Below are positions 18,198 through 26,179 of a stretch of 64,000 nucleotides of DNA, one piece after another. The stretch is from assembly GCF_027214005.1 (NCBI RefSeq), contig NZ_JAPWGY010000001.1, forward strand, positions 248,001-312,000, read 5' to 3'. Made by a program: the position numbers and the translations under genes. Every line of letters begins with the position of its first letter. The first letter of the stretch is position 1. The stretch comes from Kiloniella laminariae (GTDB taxonomy: Bacteria; Pseudomonadota; Alphaproteobacteria; Kiloniellales; Kiloniellaceae). A model generated the notes under the pieces. That model had not been told where the DNA came from. It searched no databases and was given only the letters and a program-made list of their open reading frames with translations.

Positions 18198-19142
18198 ATG
18201 CTCACTGTTTTCGAAAGTATCCTTCCTATTTTCGCCATCGTCATGCTGGGGTTTGCCCTGCGCAAGTCGAACTTCGTCCCGGCGGATCACTGGCGGGTGG
18301 TCGAAGAACTCTGCTTCTGGATTTTCTTTCCGACCCTTCTTGCCGAAACCCTGATCAAGGCTGATCTGGCGACCATCGCTCTTGGGCCCTATGTCTTTAC
18401 CCTGTTGGCCATGCTGGCGACGATGGCCGTGCTGACGCTTTTGACCTGGCCATTCCTTGATCGTTTTTGGCGGACAAAGCGGGGGCAATTCTCGACCATC
18501 TTCCAGACCACGACCCGCTGGCATGGCTTCATTGCCCTGGCGATAGTGCTCAAGCTTTATGGCGGGGATGGTGCGGCCCTGATTGCTGTGGCGATTGCGG
18601 TGATGGTGCCAACCTTGCAGGTTTCCAATATCTTTGTTCTGGCGACCTTTTCTTCAAATGCCCGTCCGCCAATCGGGCAAATTCTTAAAACCGTTCTGAA
18701 AAATCCGCTGATCTGGGGCGTGTCAATCGGGTTGCTGGTTAATCTGACCGGAACAGTCGTCTGGGAGCCAGTAATGACCATGGTCGATCTGCTTGGACGC
18801 TCTGCTCTGGCCATGTCACTTCTGGCGCTGGGGGCGGGACTGAGCCTGAAGGCTGCGCTCAGACCCTCTAAAGAACTGCTGGTCGGACTGGTTGGAAAGC
18901 TGCTGCTCACGCCTGTTGTTATGGCTTTCTGGGCCGTGTGGTTCGGGGTTAGCGGTCTGTCTTTATCCGTATTGCTGGTCTGCGCCTCGGTGCCAACAGC
19001 GATGAACGGGTATCTGCTGGCCAAGAAAATGGGCGGTGACGCTGATCTCTATGCGGCAACCTCGACAGTCCAGACCGTGGTATCGTTTTTCTCGATCCCC
19101 CTGATCCTGTGGCTGGGCAAAAGCTATTTTGGGGCTCTTTGA
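18198..19142 (+). CDS. AEC (auxin efflux carrier) family transporter
   Basis: A 314-residue inner-membrane protein with about ten hydrophobic segments. Family signs are the N-terminal ILPIFAIVMLGFALRKSNFVP and the second half GRSALAMSLLALGAGLSLK followed by ASVPTAMNGYLLAKKMGGDADLYAATSTVQTVVS-type segments. Bacterial AEC members carry malate, malonate or other organic acids, but no substrate can be assigned. It converges with pyrE and shares a terminator with it. Confidence 0.9.
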   Translation: MLTVFESILPIFAIVMLGFALRKSNFVPADHWRVVEELCFWIFFPTLLAETLIKADLATIALGPYVFTLLAMLATMAVLTLLTWPFLDRFWRTKRGQFSTIFQTTTRWHGFIALAIVLKLYGGDGAALIAVAIAVMVPTLQVSNIFVLATFSSNARPPIGQILKTVLKNPLIWGVSIGLLVNLTGTVVWEPVMTMVDLLGRSALAMSLLALGAGLSLKAALRPSKELLVGLVGKLLLTPVVMAFWAVWFGVSGLSLSVLLVCASVPTAMNGYLLAKKMGGDADLYAATSTVQTVVSFFSIPLILWLGKSYFGAL

Positions 19143-19170
19143 GGGGAAATAACTTTAGGCTTGATGCACA

Positions 19171-19201
19171 AAAGGGCGGCTACCGGATGGTGCCGCCCTT
19201 T
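19171..19201. terminator. Bidirectional terminator between the AEC gene and pyrE
   Basis: AAAGGGCGGC (19171-19180) pairs with GCCGCCCTTT (19192-19201) around an 11-base loop; both flanks give T-rich tails in the respective direction. It lies between two convergent genes. Confidence 0.8.
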
Positions 19202-19222
19202 GTCGAGACAATAGCTGAAAGC

Positions 19223-19894
19223 CTAGTCGGCTTTGCCACCGCGTTCACGGGACCAGTCGGTCGGATTGCCCAGGAAAGAGCGAACCTGCTCCAGACCTTC
19301 ATCGGCGAGGTAACCCTTTTCTTCGGCAACCTGCAGGGCATCCCACCAGGTGGCAAGTGCGTGCAGTGTGACGCCCTCTTTTGCCAGATCGCTGATTGAC
19401 TGGGGGAAGATGCCGTAGTGGAAGAAGACAAAGGTATGATCGCACTTGGAGCCGGCCTTGCGGATGGCTTCGACAAAGTTCAGTTTGGAGCCGCCGTCTG
19501 TCGCAAGGTCTTCAACCAGAAGCACCCGGCTGCCTTCGGGCATGTAGCCTTCGATCTGGGCATCACGTCCAAAACCTTTTGGTTTTTTACGTACATACAG
19601 CATAGGCAGGCCCATCCGTTCGGCGATCATTGCAGCGAAGGGAATGCCCGCTGTTTCGCCCCCGGCAATGGCATCAAGTGATTCATATCCGATATCACGC
19701 TGGATCAGCTCGACTGCCATATCCATCAGTTTGGCCCGGGCGCGTGGGAAGGAAATAATCTTGCGACAGTCAACATAGACCGGGCTGATCCGACCTGATG
19801 TAAAGGTAAAGGGATCTTCAGGGCGGAAAAGCACGGCTTCGATTTCCATAAGAATGGAGGCGGTGGTTCTTGCGGTATCGGTGATCTGGCTCAT
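19223..19894 (-). CDS. pyrE: Orotate phosphoribosyltransferase
   Basis: A 223-residue cytoplasmic enzyme converting orotate and PRPP to OMP in pyrimidine synthesis. The PRPP-binding motif is [15 protein letters not shown] (about 125-139), and the [22 protein letters not shown] segment is characteristic. ATG 19894 gives the usual length; the frame is open 52 codons further upstream, but that extension is polar, unlike the family, and would run towards the divergent gene at 20132. The Shine-Dalgarno is weak (GGGAACC). Confidence 0.94.
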   Translation of the reverse strand: MSQITDTARTTASILMEIEAVLFRPEDPFTFTSGRISPVYVDCRKIISFPRARAKLMDMAVELIQRDIGYESLDAIAGGETAGIPFAAMIAERMGLPMLYVRKKPKGFGRDAQIEGYMPEGSRVLLVEDLATDGGSKLNFVEAIRKAGSKCDHTFVFFHYGIFPQSISDLAKEGVTLHALATWWDALQVAEEKGYLADEGLEQVRSFLGNPTDWSRERGGKAD

Positions 19895-20131
19895 CTCGGT
19901 TCCCATCTGTGTCATCTGTGAGGGCTGCGGACTGATTTTGCCTTGTTTAACTTTTGTCGTGCTTTTCTGCAATGAAATTTCAGAAAAAGCTCTGCCCCGC
20001 AACAAGAAGGAGCCTTGCAGCCTAATGAAAGGTTCCGGTAGAATCTTCATCGCCGTCGGCGCTGGCCACCTCTGCGGCGAGCAATCCTTGTAGCATTTTC
20101 TAAAGCAATTGGTTTATGAAGTGGTGGGACA

Positions 20132-20761
20132 GTGAAGAAGTTCGTAAAAAGAGAGCAGTTTGAAAATATTTTTGGGGAAAAGGCTTTAGCGTATGGCCTT
20201 TTTTACAAGCACAACATCGCCCTTCGCTTTGAGCTCGAACTTCCTCATAAAGGTGTTTTTCATGAAGAGTTCCTTTACGCTTGGGAACGCGCACAAACCA
20301 TTATCCAGCGAGTATTTGATTCTGAAAGTCGTGTCGGGGTTTGTTTAGCCCTGGAGAGTGATAAAAAATCTACATTTTCTATACGTGAACAAATATATGA
20401 TTTGAAATGTACAGGTATTACTATTCCTAAGGGGCGTGAGTATTGGTTTGTCTTGGGGGAGGAAGATGAGGGTAATGAATATTATTTATATCGCCACTTT
20501 ATTTTGTATGATGCTCCCTGTAAGGACCTTAAATCGCTGGTTTGGATTTCTTTGGCAAAATCTCTGGGTATACGTCCTGACATAAATGGAGAGGTTTACT
20601 TATTCGATCTTGAAAAACAGATACTCGCTCACCCCTATGATAACCGAGGCATTGATCTGATCAGTCCTAATGTTGATAAACTCAACCCCATTTACCAAGA
20701 CCTAAACCATCTTCTTTTCGACTATGACAGAGAAAAAATGGATAGGGTATTTAAGGCTTAA
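20132..20761 (+). CDS. Hypothetical protein resembling DUF3885
   Basis: A 209-residue soluble protein with no signal peptide or membrane segment. From memory it resembles the DUF3885 family: an early FxLRFELE-like strand (IALRFELELP), a central aromatic region, then YLFDLEKQILAHPYDNRGIDLI and a tail of LNHLLFDYDREKMDRVF. DUF3885 members occur sporadically and some lie near toxin or immunity genes, but nothing here shows such a link. The gene is clearly more AT-rich than its neighbours and sits alone at a gene remnant, which suggests recent acquisition. It starts at GTG 20132 after GGTGGGA. The family call is tentative. Confidence 0.65.
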   Translation: MKKFVKREQFENIFGEKALAYGLFYKHNIALRFELELPHKGVFHEEFLYAWERAQTIIQRVFDSESRVGVCLALESDKKSTFSIREQIYDLKCTGITIPKGREYWFVLGEEDEGNEYYLYRHFILYDAPCKDLKSLVWISLAKSLGIRPDINGEVYLFDLEKQILAHPYDNRGIDLISPNVDKLNPIYQDLNHLLFDYDREKMDRVFKA

Positions 20762-21217
20762 CACCATTTTTAATATGAGATCTGTTTCAATAGTTCTTGG
20801 GCTTTATAGATAAACCGCCTTTTCCATAAGCCTTCAAAATAACTAAAGATAGTTTAATACAACGCCCAGAGACACGTTTCTCAACGATGCCTAAGTAAGC
20901 ATCGGGGATTGTAGATGAGCACTATGCAGGCGCAGTCTCGTAAACTTGCTATTTTGTCTTTTCTGACTCTCGATGGTGTCATATTGGCACCTGCAAGTCA
21001 GCATGACGGTACATTGATAAAGGCATTATTCAGCTATATCGGACATTACAAAAAAGGCGTTTCGATGGGGGCCTATAAACGTCCATAATATTGGGTCATT
21101 GATTTTGATGAACCTGGGTCAGAGCTTAAGTCATTCTTCTTGCCACAAGCGACGGGAAGAATGCACTCTTTAGCTACGAGGATTTTTTTTAAAGACCATA
21201 TCTCAATCGAGGCCTGT
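20762..21217. other. AT-rich decayed region between the DUF3885-like gene and the crotonase gene
   Basis: This 456-base region has no intact gene of normal size. It contains a truncated RibD-type reductase (listed separately) and, on the minus strand at 20787-20908, a 40-codon open stretch ending in KPKNY with no start codon. It looks like remnants of lost genes. Confidence 0.55.
20915..21088 (+). pseudogene. Truncated dihydrofolate reductase-like (RibD C-terminal) gene
   Basis: A 57-codon frame starting at ATG 20915 encodes QSRKLAILSFLTLDGVILAP, which matches the start of RibD_C/dihydrofolate-reductase-family proteins (normally RKLIVSTFLSLDGVMQAPGG, about 180-210 residues). The sequence loses the pattern after about 30 residues and stops at TAA 21088, so only the first beta strand of the NADPH-binding fold remains. 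No continuation is visible downstream in any frame before the crotonase gene. Probably a deletion remnant. Confidence 0.6.
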
Positions 21218-22030
21218 ATGACAAAACCGGAAACCAAGGCGGGAACAGATAAAGTGGGCTCAGTCTTGTTTTTGCGAGACGGGGCTATTGCCACTGTCAT
21301 TCTGAACCGGCCAGAAAAACTGAACGCTTTCAATCTTGCCATGTGGGAGCGACTGGGGGATGTGATGCAGGACGTTTCTGCTGATGACAGCTTGCACTGC
21401 GTCGTTATTCGGGGCGCGGGCGGACGCGCTTTTGCGGCAGGTGCTGACATTGCAGAGTTCGAACAGGTGCGTTTTTCGTCAGCGCAGGCCGAAGAATATG
21501 CCAAACCGATGGACCGCGCGGCGGAAGCAATCCGGGACTGCCCTCATCCTACCCTGGCCTTTATCGAAGGTGCCTGTATGGGCGGTGGGCTGGAACTTGC
21601 AGCGCAATGTGATCTGCGTATTGCCAATGCCTCGGCAAAATTTGGTATTCCGATCAACCGGATTGGTAATGTTCTGCCTTCTCCGGCCATGCGGGCACTG
21701 GTTGATCTGGTGGGGCGCAGCACGACCCTGGAACTTTTGCTGGAGGGGCGGATCTTCACGGCGGAAGAAGCCTATGCCAAGGGACTTGTCGGGCGGATTG
21801 TTGACGATTTGGTTGCAGAGGAAGAAGTCTATAAATCTGCAACCAGAATTGCCGAGGGTGCACCCCTGGCGGCACGTTGGCACAAGAGGCATGCAACGCG
21901 CGCTCTTGATTCAAAACCCTTGAGTTCAGAGGAACATAGAGAACCATTTCTCTGTTGTGATACCGACGATTATAAAGAGGGCATCAGAGCCTTCCTTGAA
22001 AAGCGCAAGCCCGTTTTCAGGGGAAAGTGA
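21218..22030 (+). CDS. Enoyl-CoA hydratase/isomerase (crotonase) family protein
   Basis: A 270-residue crotonase-fold protein. The oxyanion-hole segments are present (GRAFAAGADIAEF and GACMGGGLELAAQCDLRIA). E126 in GGGLEL corresponds to the first catalytic glutamate of enoyl-CoA hydratase, but the second position, normally in a PE(I/V) motif, reads GIPINRIG with N147. It therefore may not be a standard hydratase; isomerase, hydrolase or another crotonase chemistry is possible. ATG 21218 has GAGG six bases upstream and is preferred to the longer frame from 21140. Monocistronic, with its own terminator. Confidence 0.88.
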   Translation: MTKPETKAGTDKVGSVLFLRDGAIATVILNRPEKLNAFNLAMWERLGDVMQDVSADDSLHCVVIRGAGGRAFAAGADIAEFEQVRFSSAQAEEYAKPMDRAAEAIRDCPHPTLAFIEGACMGGGLELAAQCDLRIANASAKFGIPINRIGNVLPSPAMRALVDLVGRSTTLELLLEGRIFTAEEAYAKGLVGRIVDDLVAEEEVYKSATRIAEGAPLAARWHKRHATRALDSKPLSSEEHREPFLCCDTDDYKEGIRAFLEKRKPVFRGK

Positions 22031-22035
22031 AAAAG

Positions 22036-22075
22036 CCGGAGCAGAGTGTTTCAAGTCTCTGCCCCGGTGTTTTTG
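22036..22075 (+). terminator. Terminator of the crotonase gene
   Basis: CCGGAGCAGAG (22036-22046) pairs with CTCTGCCCCGG (22057-22067) with one A-C mismatch, followed by TGTTTTTG. It starts six bases after the stop codon. Confidence 0.7.
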
Positions 22076-22110
22076 CAAAACCGGATATGATTCCGATGAT
22101 CTTCTTGCTC

Positions 22111-23115
22111 TTAGACAGCGATGGCGATTTTGCCGAAATGTCCGGCTGTTTTCATTGCTTCGAAGGCCTTGGGGGTATCGTTAAAATCAAAGACCTGATC
22201 GATTACCGGGCGGATCTGGTGACGGGTCATCTGGGCCAGCATGTTGATAAACATGTCGCGGCTGCCAACCATGATGCCTTGCAGGCGCAGTTTTTTAAAC
22301 AGGATCGGTAACGGTGAGATGTTATGCCCTGGATCGGCCTGAACGCCGATCATGGTGATTCGCCCGTTGAAGCGAGCTGCTTGAAGAGATTGTTCAAGTG
22401 TGCCGGGACCGCCTGTGTCGAGCACAACATCAGCACCGACGCCATCGGTCAAGCGCAGAACTTCTGCAGCCCAGTCAGGGGTTTCGCGATAATTGACAAG
22501 GTGATCAGCGCCCATCTTTCCGGCGCGGGCCAGTTTGTCGTTGCTGCTTGATGTAATAATGACCTTTGCCCCCAGTGATTTAGCAAACTGCAGGGCAAAG
22601 AGGGAAACCCCGCCTGTACCAAGAGTAACAACCGTTTGCCCGGGTTTCAGGTCCCCTGTTTCCATCAGGGCATTCCAGGCCGTCAGGGCCGCACAGGGAA
22701 GGGAAGCTGCTTCTTCATAGCTGAGAAAATCGGGAATTTTGACCAGAGCTTTGGTTGGCAAGATGACCTCTTCGGCCAGCACTCCGTCGATTGATGCGCC
22801 CATGGCGGTGTACTGCGGGTCAAAGGCCCCGCTCTGCCAGTCGCGCCAGAACATGTTGGCAACGCGGTCTCCCGGGGTAAAGTCAGTGACGCCTTCGCCA
22901 ATTGCGATGATTTGACCCGCCCCGTCAGAAAGCGGGATCAAGCCGCCTTCTTTGGTTTGCGGGGTGCTGCCATTGGCCACGAGAAGATCACGATAGTTGA
23001 GCGACGTGGCGTGCATACGCAACCGGACCTCGCCTGGGCCGGGGTTGCCAATGCTGATTTCCTGTTGCTGCAAATCCAGTTTTTCTGTGTTTGGGATAAC
23101 TTTCCAGGCTTTCAT
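22111..23115 (-). CDS. Zinc-independent MDR oxidoreductase (quinone oxidoreductase-like)
   Basis: A 334-residue medium-chain dehydrogenase/reductase. The catalytic domain begins with MKAWKVIP and has SLNYRDLLVANG where zinc alcohol dehydrogenases carry a cysteine ligand, so it is probably zinc-free like NADPH:quinone oxidoreductases and enoyl reductases. The Rossmann segment is VVTLGTGGVSLFALQFAKSLGAKVI with an SSS stretch after the second strand that favours NADPH. It diverges from a LysR gene over 144 bases, a standard arrangement for a regulated oxidoreductase. Confidence 0.88.
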   Translation of the reverse strand: MKAWKVIPNTEKLDLQQQEISIGNPGPGEVRLRMHATSLNYRDLLVANGSTPQTKEGGLIPLSDGAGQIIAIGEGVTDFTPGDRVANMFWRDWQSGAFDPQYTAMGASIDGVLAEEVILPTKALVKIPDFLSYEEAASLPCAALTAWNALMETGDLKPGQTVVTLGTGGVSLFALQFAKSLGAKVIITSSSNDKLARAGKMGADHLVNYRETPDWAAEVLRLTDGVGADVVLDTGGPGTLEQSLQAARFNGRITMIGVQADPGHNISPLPILFKKLRLQGIMVGSRDMFINMLAQMTRHQIRPVIDQVFDFNDTPKAFEAMKTAGHFGKIAIAV

Positions 23116-23229
23116 GATTTTCTCCAGTTGAAAGGGTTTATCGAGATCAGGATGGTTGCTTTCCCGTCCGCTGCCTGAATAGTTAGGAAAGAAATATACA
23201 TTCGACTAATTTATTATTTGTATGATATT

Positions 23230-23246
23230 CATTCATTTTGTGAATG
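23230..23246. promoter_or_regulatory. Candidate LysR operator between the MDR gene and lysR
   Basis: CATTCA-TTTTG-TGAATG is a perfect 6-bp dyad with a 5-base spacer, 13 bases before the lysR ATG (GAGGCAG ribosome site at 23251-23257). It has the T-N11-A geometry (T23233 to A23244 region) common to LysR sites. No experimental support. Confidence 0.45.
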
Positions 23247-23259
23247 TATTGAGGCAGAA

Positions 23260-24201
23260 ATGCAGAACCTCGATCTGAATCTTCTGGTGGTGTTTGAAGC
23301 CATCATGACGGAACGCTCGATGACCGGGGCAGCCCGGCGGATTGGCATGACGCAGCCTGCCGTATCCAATGCTGTGGCGCGCATGCGGCAGGTCTGGAAT
23401 GATCCGCTTTTTGTCAAGCAGGGGCGGGGGATCAGGCCAACCCCTTATGCAGAACGGTTGTGGGAAAAAACCAGGGCTCCCCTGCTGGAAATCAGGGATG
23501 CAGCTTCTGGTGATCAGTTTGACCCGGGGAAAAGCGGCCGGGTTTTCCGAATTGGTGTAACTGAATATCCCGTGGACATGCTCTGGTTGCCCTTGCGCAA
23601 GTTTCTCGAGCAGGAGGCACCGGGAGTGTCGCTGCATTCTGTTCCCTTGCATGGGAACACAGAAGAACTGTTGCTTGATGCCTCTGTTGATCTGGTGATC
23701 CATTATTATGTGGGCAGGCACAAACAGATTCGCTCTTCCTGGCTTTTTAATAACCATCTGGTCTGTGCGGTTCGGCCTGGCCATCCGATGCTACAGTCTT
23801 TGAAATCCGGTGATGTGTTGCCTCTGGAAGACTATCTTGCTGCGGATCACCTGATGGTATCGCTGACAGGGGCGGCCAGTGCCAATGTGGATAGTATTCT
23901 GCGCAGGCAGGGACTTGCCCGCCGTGTCGCGATGACTGTAACCCATTTTGCTGCCATCCCGCCGCTGCTTATGCAGACGGATCTGGTTTGTGTGACCCCC
24001 CAGGCCGTTGTCGCCCGGGCGGTCAAGGCCGGGGAGCTGGTTATCGTACCTTTGTCGTTCGAGATTGAACCTGCGCCAATTTCCCTTGTCTGGCACAGTC
24101 GACAGGACAGGGATCCCGGCAGCATCTGGATGCGGAAGCTGATCTCTGATTTTGCGACTGTAGAAGCAAAGCGACTGGCAGATTATTTCTTGCGTGGATG
24201 A
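23260..24201 (+). CDS. LysR family transcriptional regulator
   Basis: A 313-residue regulator. The N-terminal winged helix covers about residues 3-62 (LDLNLLVVFEAIMTERSMTGAARRIGMTQPAVSNAVARMRQ), followed by a periplasmic-binding-like effector domain (about 90-300; FRIGVTEYPVDMLWLP). It belongs to the NodD/SyrM-like subgroup by the IMTERSMTGAARRIGMTQPAVSNAV pattern. ATG 23260 has GAGGCAG upstream. It probably controls the divergent MDR gene and itself. Confidence 0.9.
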   Translation: MQNLDLNLLVVFEAIMTERSMTGAARRIGMTQPAVSNAVARMRQVWNDPLFVKQGRGIRPTPYAERLWEKTRAPLLEIRDAASGDQFDPGKSGRVFRIGVTEYPVDMLWLPLRKFLEQEAPGVSLHSVPLHGNTEELLLDASVDLVIHYYVGRHKQIRSSWLFNNHLVCAVRPGHPMLQSLKSGDVLPLEDYLAADHLMVSLTGAASANVDSILRRQGLARRVAMTVTHFAAIPPLLMQTDLVCVTPQAVVARAVKAGELVIVPLSFEIEPAPISLVWHSRQDRDPGSIWMRKLISDFATVEAKRLADYFLRG

Positions 24202-24406
24202 GAAGTTAGTACTTCCGTTGTGTTTGTTGGATGGAAAAATGAATAGCCGGCAGGCATGTGCCGCCTGTGGTGTTTTGAAAATTTCTTAGGTAAGTCTTCA
24301 ACGTTTTGGTATGTTTTCAAAGACTTGATCTGTTGACCTGGTGCTGAGAGAAATTTAGTCTCTGGGTGGTTTCTGGTTTGTCCCTTTTTATCAGGCAGGT
24401 AAATCT

Positions 24407-24928
24407 ATGCATCAGACGGTGAGCCTGTCCGGTATACAGGAGACAAACCCCGTGTATGTCATGGCGTCTTTTTACGCCGATATGGCCGGAGTGGCTTTGT
24501 CCCGGTTGATGCCCCCTGCGAATCATGTTGACGACACCCCGGGCTTCACACCCCCTTTATGGACCTCTTTTGATCCTTTGAAGGTGCGAAAGATATTACC
24601 CTGGATAATGGTAATTCAGCGTGTGAACACTGGTCCGGAGGGGCATGTGATCAAGCTGGAGGGGGAGCGCATTATCGAGCTTTCAGGCATTAACTCGATG
24701 GGGAAGAGTCTGGCAGAGGCTTTTTCAGGAGAGATTGCCGAGGTCAAATGGCAGGAGCTGGATCAGGTCTCCCGAAGTCGAAGTGTATCTTTTACGCGAA
24801 GCCCTGTTCCCCGGGAAAACCGGGCCTTTATCGAGATCTTCAGGGGGTGTTTTCCTTTTTGTGACGAGCAGGGGGAGATCAGCCGATTTCTCGTCGTCGT
24901 TGCGCCGGTGAAAGATGACTTGGCCTAA
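24407..24928 (+). CDS. PAS_5-type PAS domain protein
   Basis: A 173-residue protein with one PAS-like domain (about 50-165). The pattern FDPLKVRKILPWIMVIQRV, then VIKLEGERIIELSGINSMGKSLAEAF, matches the PAS_5 family that is abundant in alphaproteobacteria and has no known ligand. No output domain, signal peptide or membrane segment is present. An upstream gap of about 205 bases holds only a weak stem near 24251-24266, possibly the lysR terminator. Confidence 0.8.
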   Translation: MHQTVSLSGIQETNPVYVMASFYADMAGVALSRLMPPANHVDDTPGFTPPLWTSFDPLKVRKILPWIMVIQRVNTGPEGHVIKLEGERIIELSGINSMGKSLAEAFSGEIAEVKWQELDQVSRSRSVSFTRSPVPRENRAFIEIFRGCFPFCDEQGEISRFLVVVAPVKDDLA

Positions 24929-24957
24929 AGGGATTGATATTCTGGTTTGCTCTCGCC

Positions 24958-25410
24958 CTAGAATATTTTCATCACAGCCTCTCCCTGTCCAACCAGTTGT
25001 TTGTGCTGGTTAAAGACTTCACAAGACAGGAACTTTGTGCTTTTTCCCCCACCCTTGTAGATGCCAGTGGCATAAAGTGTGTCCCCGACGTTGGCCGGGG
25101 CGGTGAACAGGGTTGTCAGGGAGAGGGTAACAGCACGGCGCTGCTTGGTTGGGTCGGGATTGTGGATAATCGCGTACCCGCAAGCAGTGTCAATCAGGGT
25201 CGCGAGAACGCCGCCATGCATGATTCCTGCCCGGTTTAAGTGGCATTCGGCAATGGTCAGAATGACTGTTGCCTGGTTTTCTGACCACTGCCCAAGTTCA
25301 TAGCCCATGTGTTGCCCGAAGTTACTGAGTTTGTCTCTGGGCTTGTCTCTCGGTTCATCCTTGGGCTTGTCTTCGGAGAGAGGGGGGTGCTTTTTGTCTT
25401 TGCCGGTCAT
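24958..25410 (-). CDS. PaaI-type hotdog thioesterase
   Basis: A 150-residue protein with a hotdog fold (about 35-148). The active-site region is HLNRAGIMHGGVLATLIDTACGYA, with the HGG motif and following helix of PaaI/YbgC-type acyl-CoA thioesterases. The likely catalytic acid is D64 in LIDTACG; the aromatic acyl-CoA substrate is not determined. The first 30 residues are a charged low-complexity stretch built on KPKDEPRDKPRDK, encoded by short tandem DNA repeats, which is not typical of the family. It converges with the PAS_5 gene. Confidence 0.85.
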   Translation of the reverse strand: MTGKDKKHPPLSEDKPKDEPRDKPRDKLSNFGQHMGYELGQWSENQATVILTIAECHLNRAGIMHGGVLATLIDTACGYAIIHNPDPTKQRRAVTLSLTTLFTAPANVGDTLYATGIYKGGGKSTKFLSCEVFNQHKQLVGQGEAVMKIF

Positions 25411-25537
25411 TCAGGCGGTTCCCATAGCTGAAATATTCTGCTCGTCGGTTCGCTGTCATCAAGAGCATAGGATGGCCTGTTCAGAGGAGCAAGCTGTGGG
25501 TATCGCGGAGGTGTATACCGGGGAAGCAGGTGACGGA

Positions 25538-26017
25538 TCAGAAATTGTCTTTTACATGCAGGATATTGGTGTTCTTGACTTCTTCCATGACCACATAGCT
25601 GTGAGTCTGTGAGACACCGGGAGCTGCAGCAAGTTTGTCGCCCAGAATTCCTCGATATTCAGTCATATCCGCTGCACGTACCTTGATCAGGTAGTCGAAT
25701 CCACCAGAAACCATGTGGCATTCCAGTACTTCGGGGATCTGCATTATGGTGGTTTTGAACTCTTCAAAAAATGCGGAGGTGGTTTTTTCAAGGGTAATCT
25801 GAACAAAGACCAGCAAATTGACGTTGATTTTAGCGGGGTTAAGGGTTGCCATGTACCCCTTGATGTAGTTGCTCTGTTCCAGTCGCCGGACCCGCTCGAG
25901 ACAGGGGGTTGGGCTGAGGTTGACCCGACGGGCCAGCTCAACATTGGAAATGCGACCGTCTTCTTGGAGGACGCGCAGGATGTTGCGATCAATTCGGTCA
26001 AGGGTTCGTTCTGTCAT
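25538..26017 (-). CDS. Lrp/AsnC family regulator, probable PutR
   Basis: A 159-residue Lrp-type activator. The winged helix is at residues 7-60 (IDRNILRVLQEDGRISNVELARRVNLSPTPCLERVRRLE), followed by the RAM domain with GGFDYLIKVRA. It diverges from putA with a short AT-rich spacer (about 80-160 bases depending on the putA start). In alphaproteobacteria this arrangement is the proline-responsive PutR-PutA pair, so it probably activates putA when proline is present. That role is an inference from family and position. Confidence 0.9.
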   Translation of the reverse strand: MTERTLDRIDRNILRVLQEDGRISNVELARRVNLSPTPCLERVRRLEQSNYIKGYMATLNPAKINVNLLVFVQITLEKTTSAFFEEFKTTIMQIPEVLECHMVSGGFDYLIKVRAADMTEYRGILGDKLAAAPGVSQTHSYVVMEEVKNTNILHVKDNF

Positions 26018-26179
26018 GGCGGAATATATAACTGCAAAAATGCTTATTTACTAGAGAAAATATCGCGTATTTTTGATATTTAGCAGCACATATCGCTGAT
26101 GGTGGAGTATTCTTTTCTTACTCTGGTTATCATCCTGATGCCCGAGGTGAGCTTTGACAATGCGGTTTCCGGGATTAAA

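Noticed and set aside
20787-20908. Minus-strand 40-codon frame ending in KPKNY
   Set aside because: No start codon and no family match; kept only as part of the decayed region.
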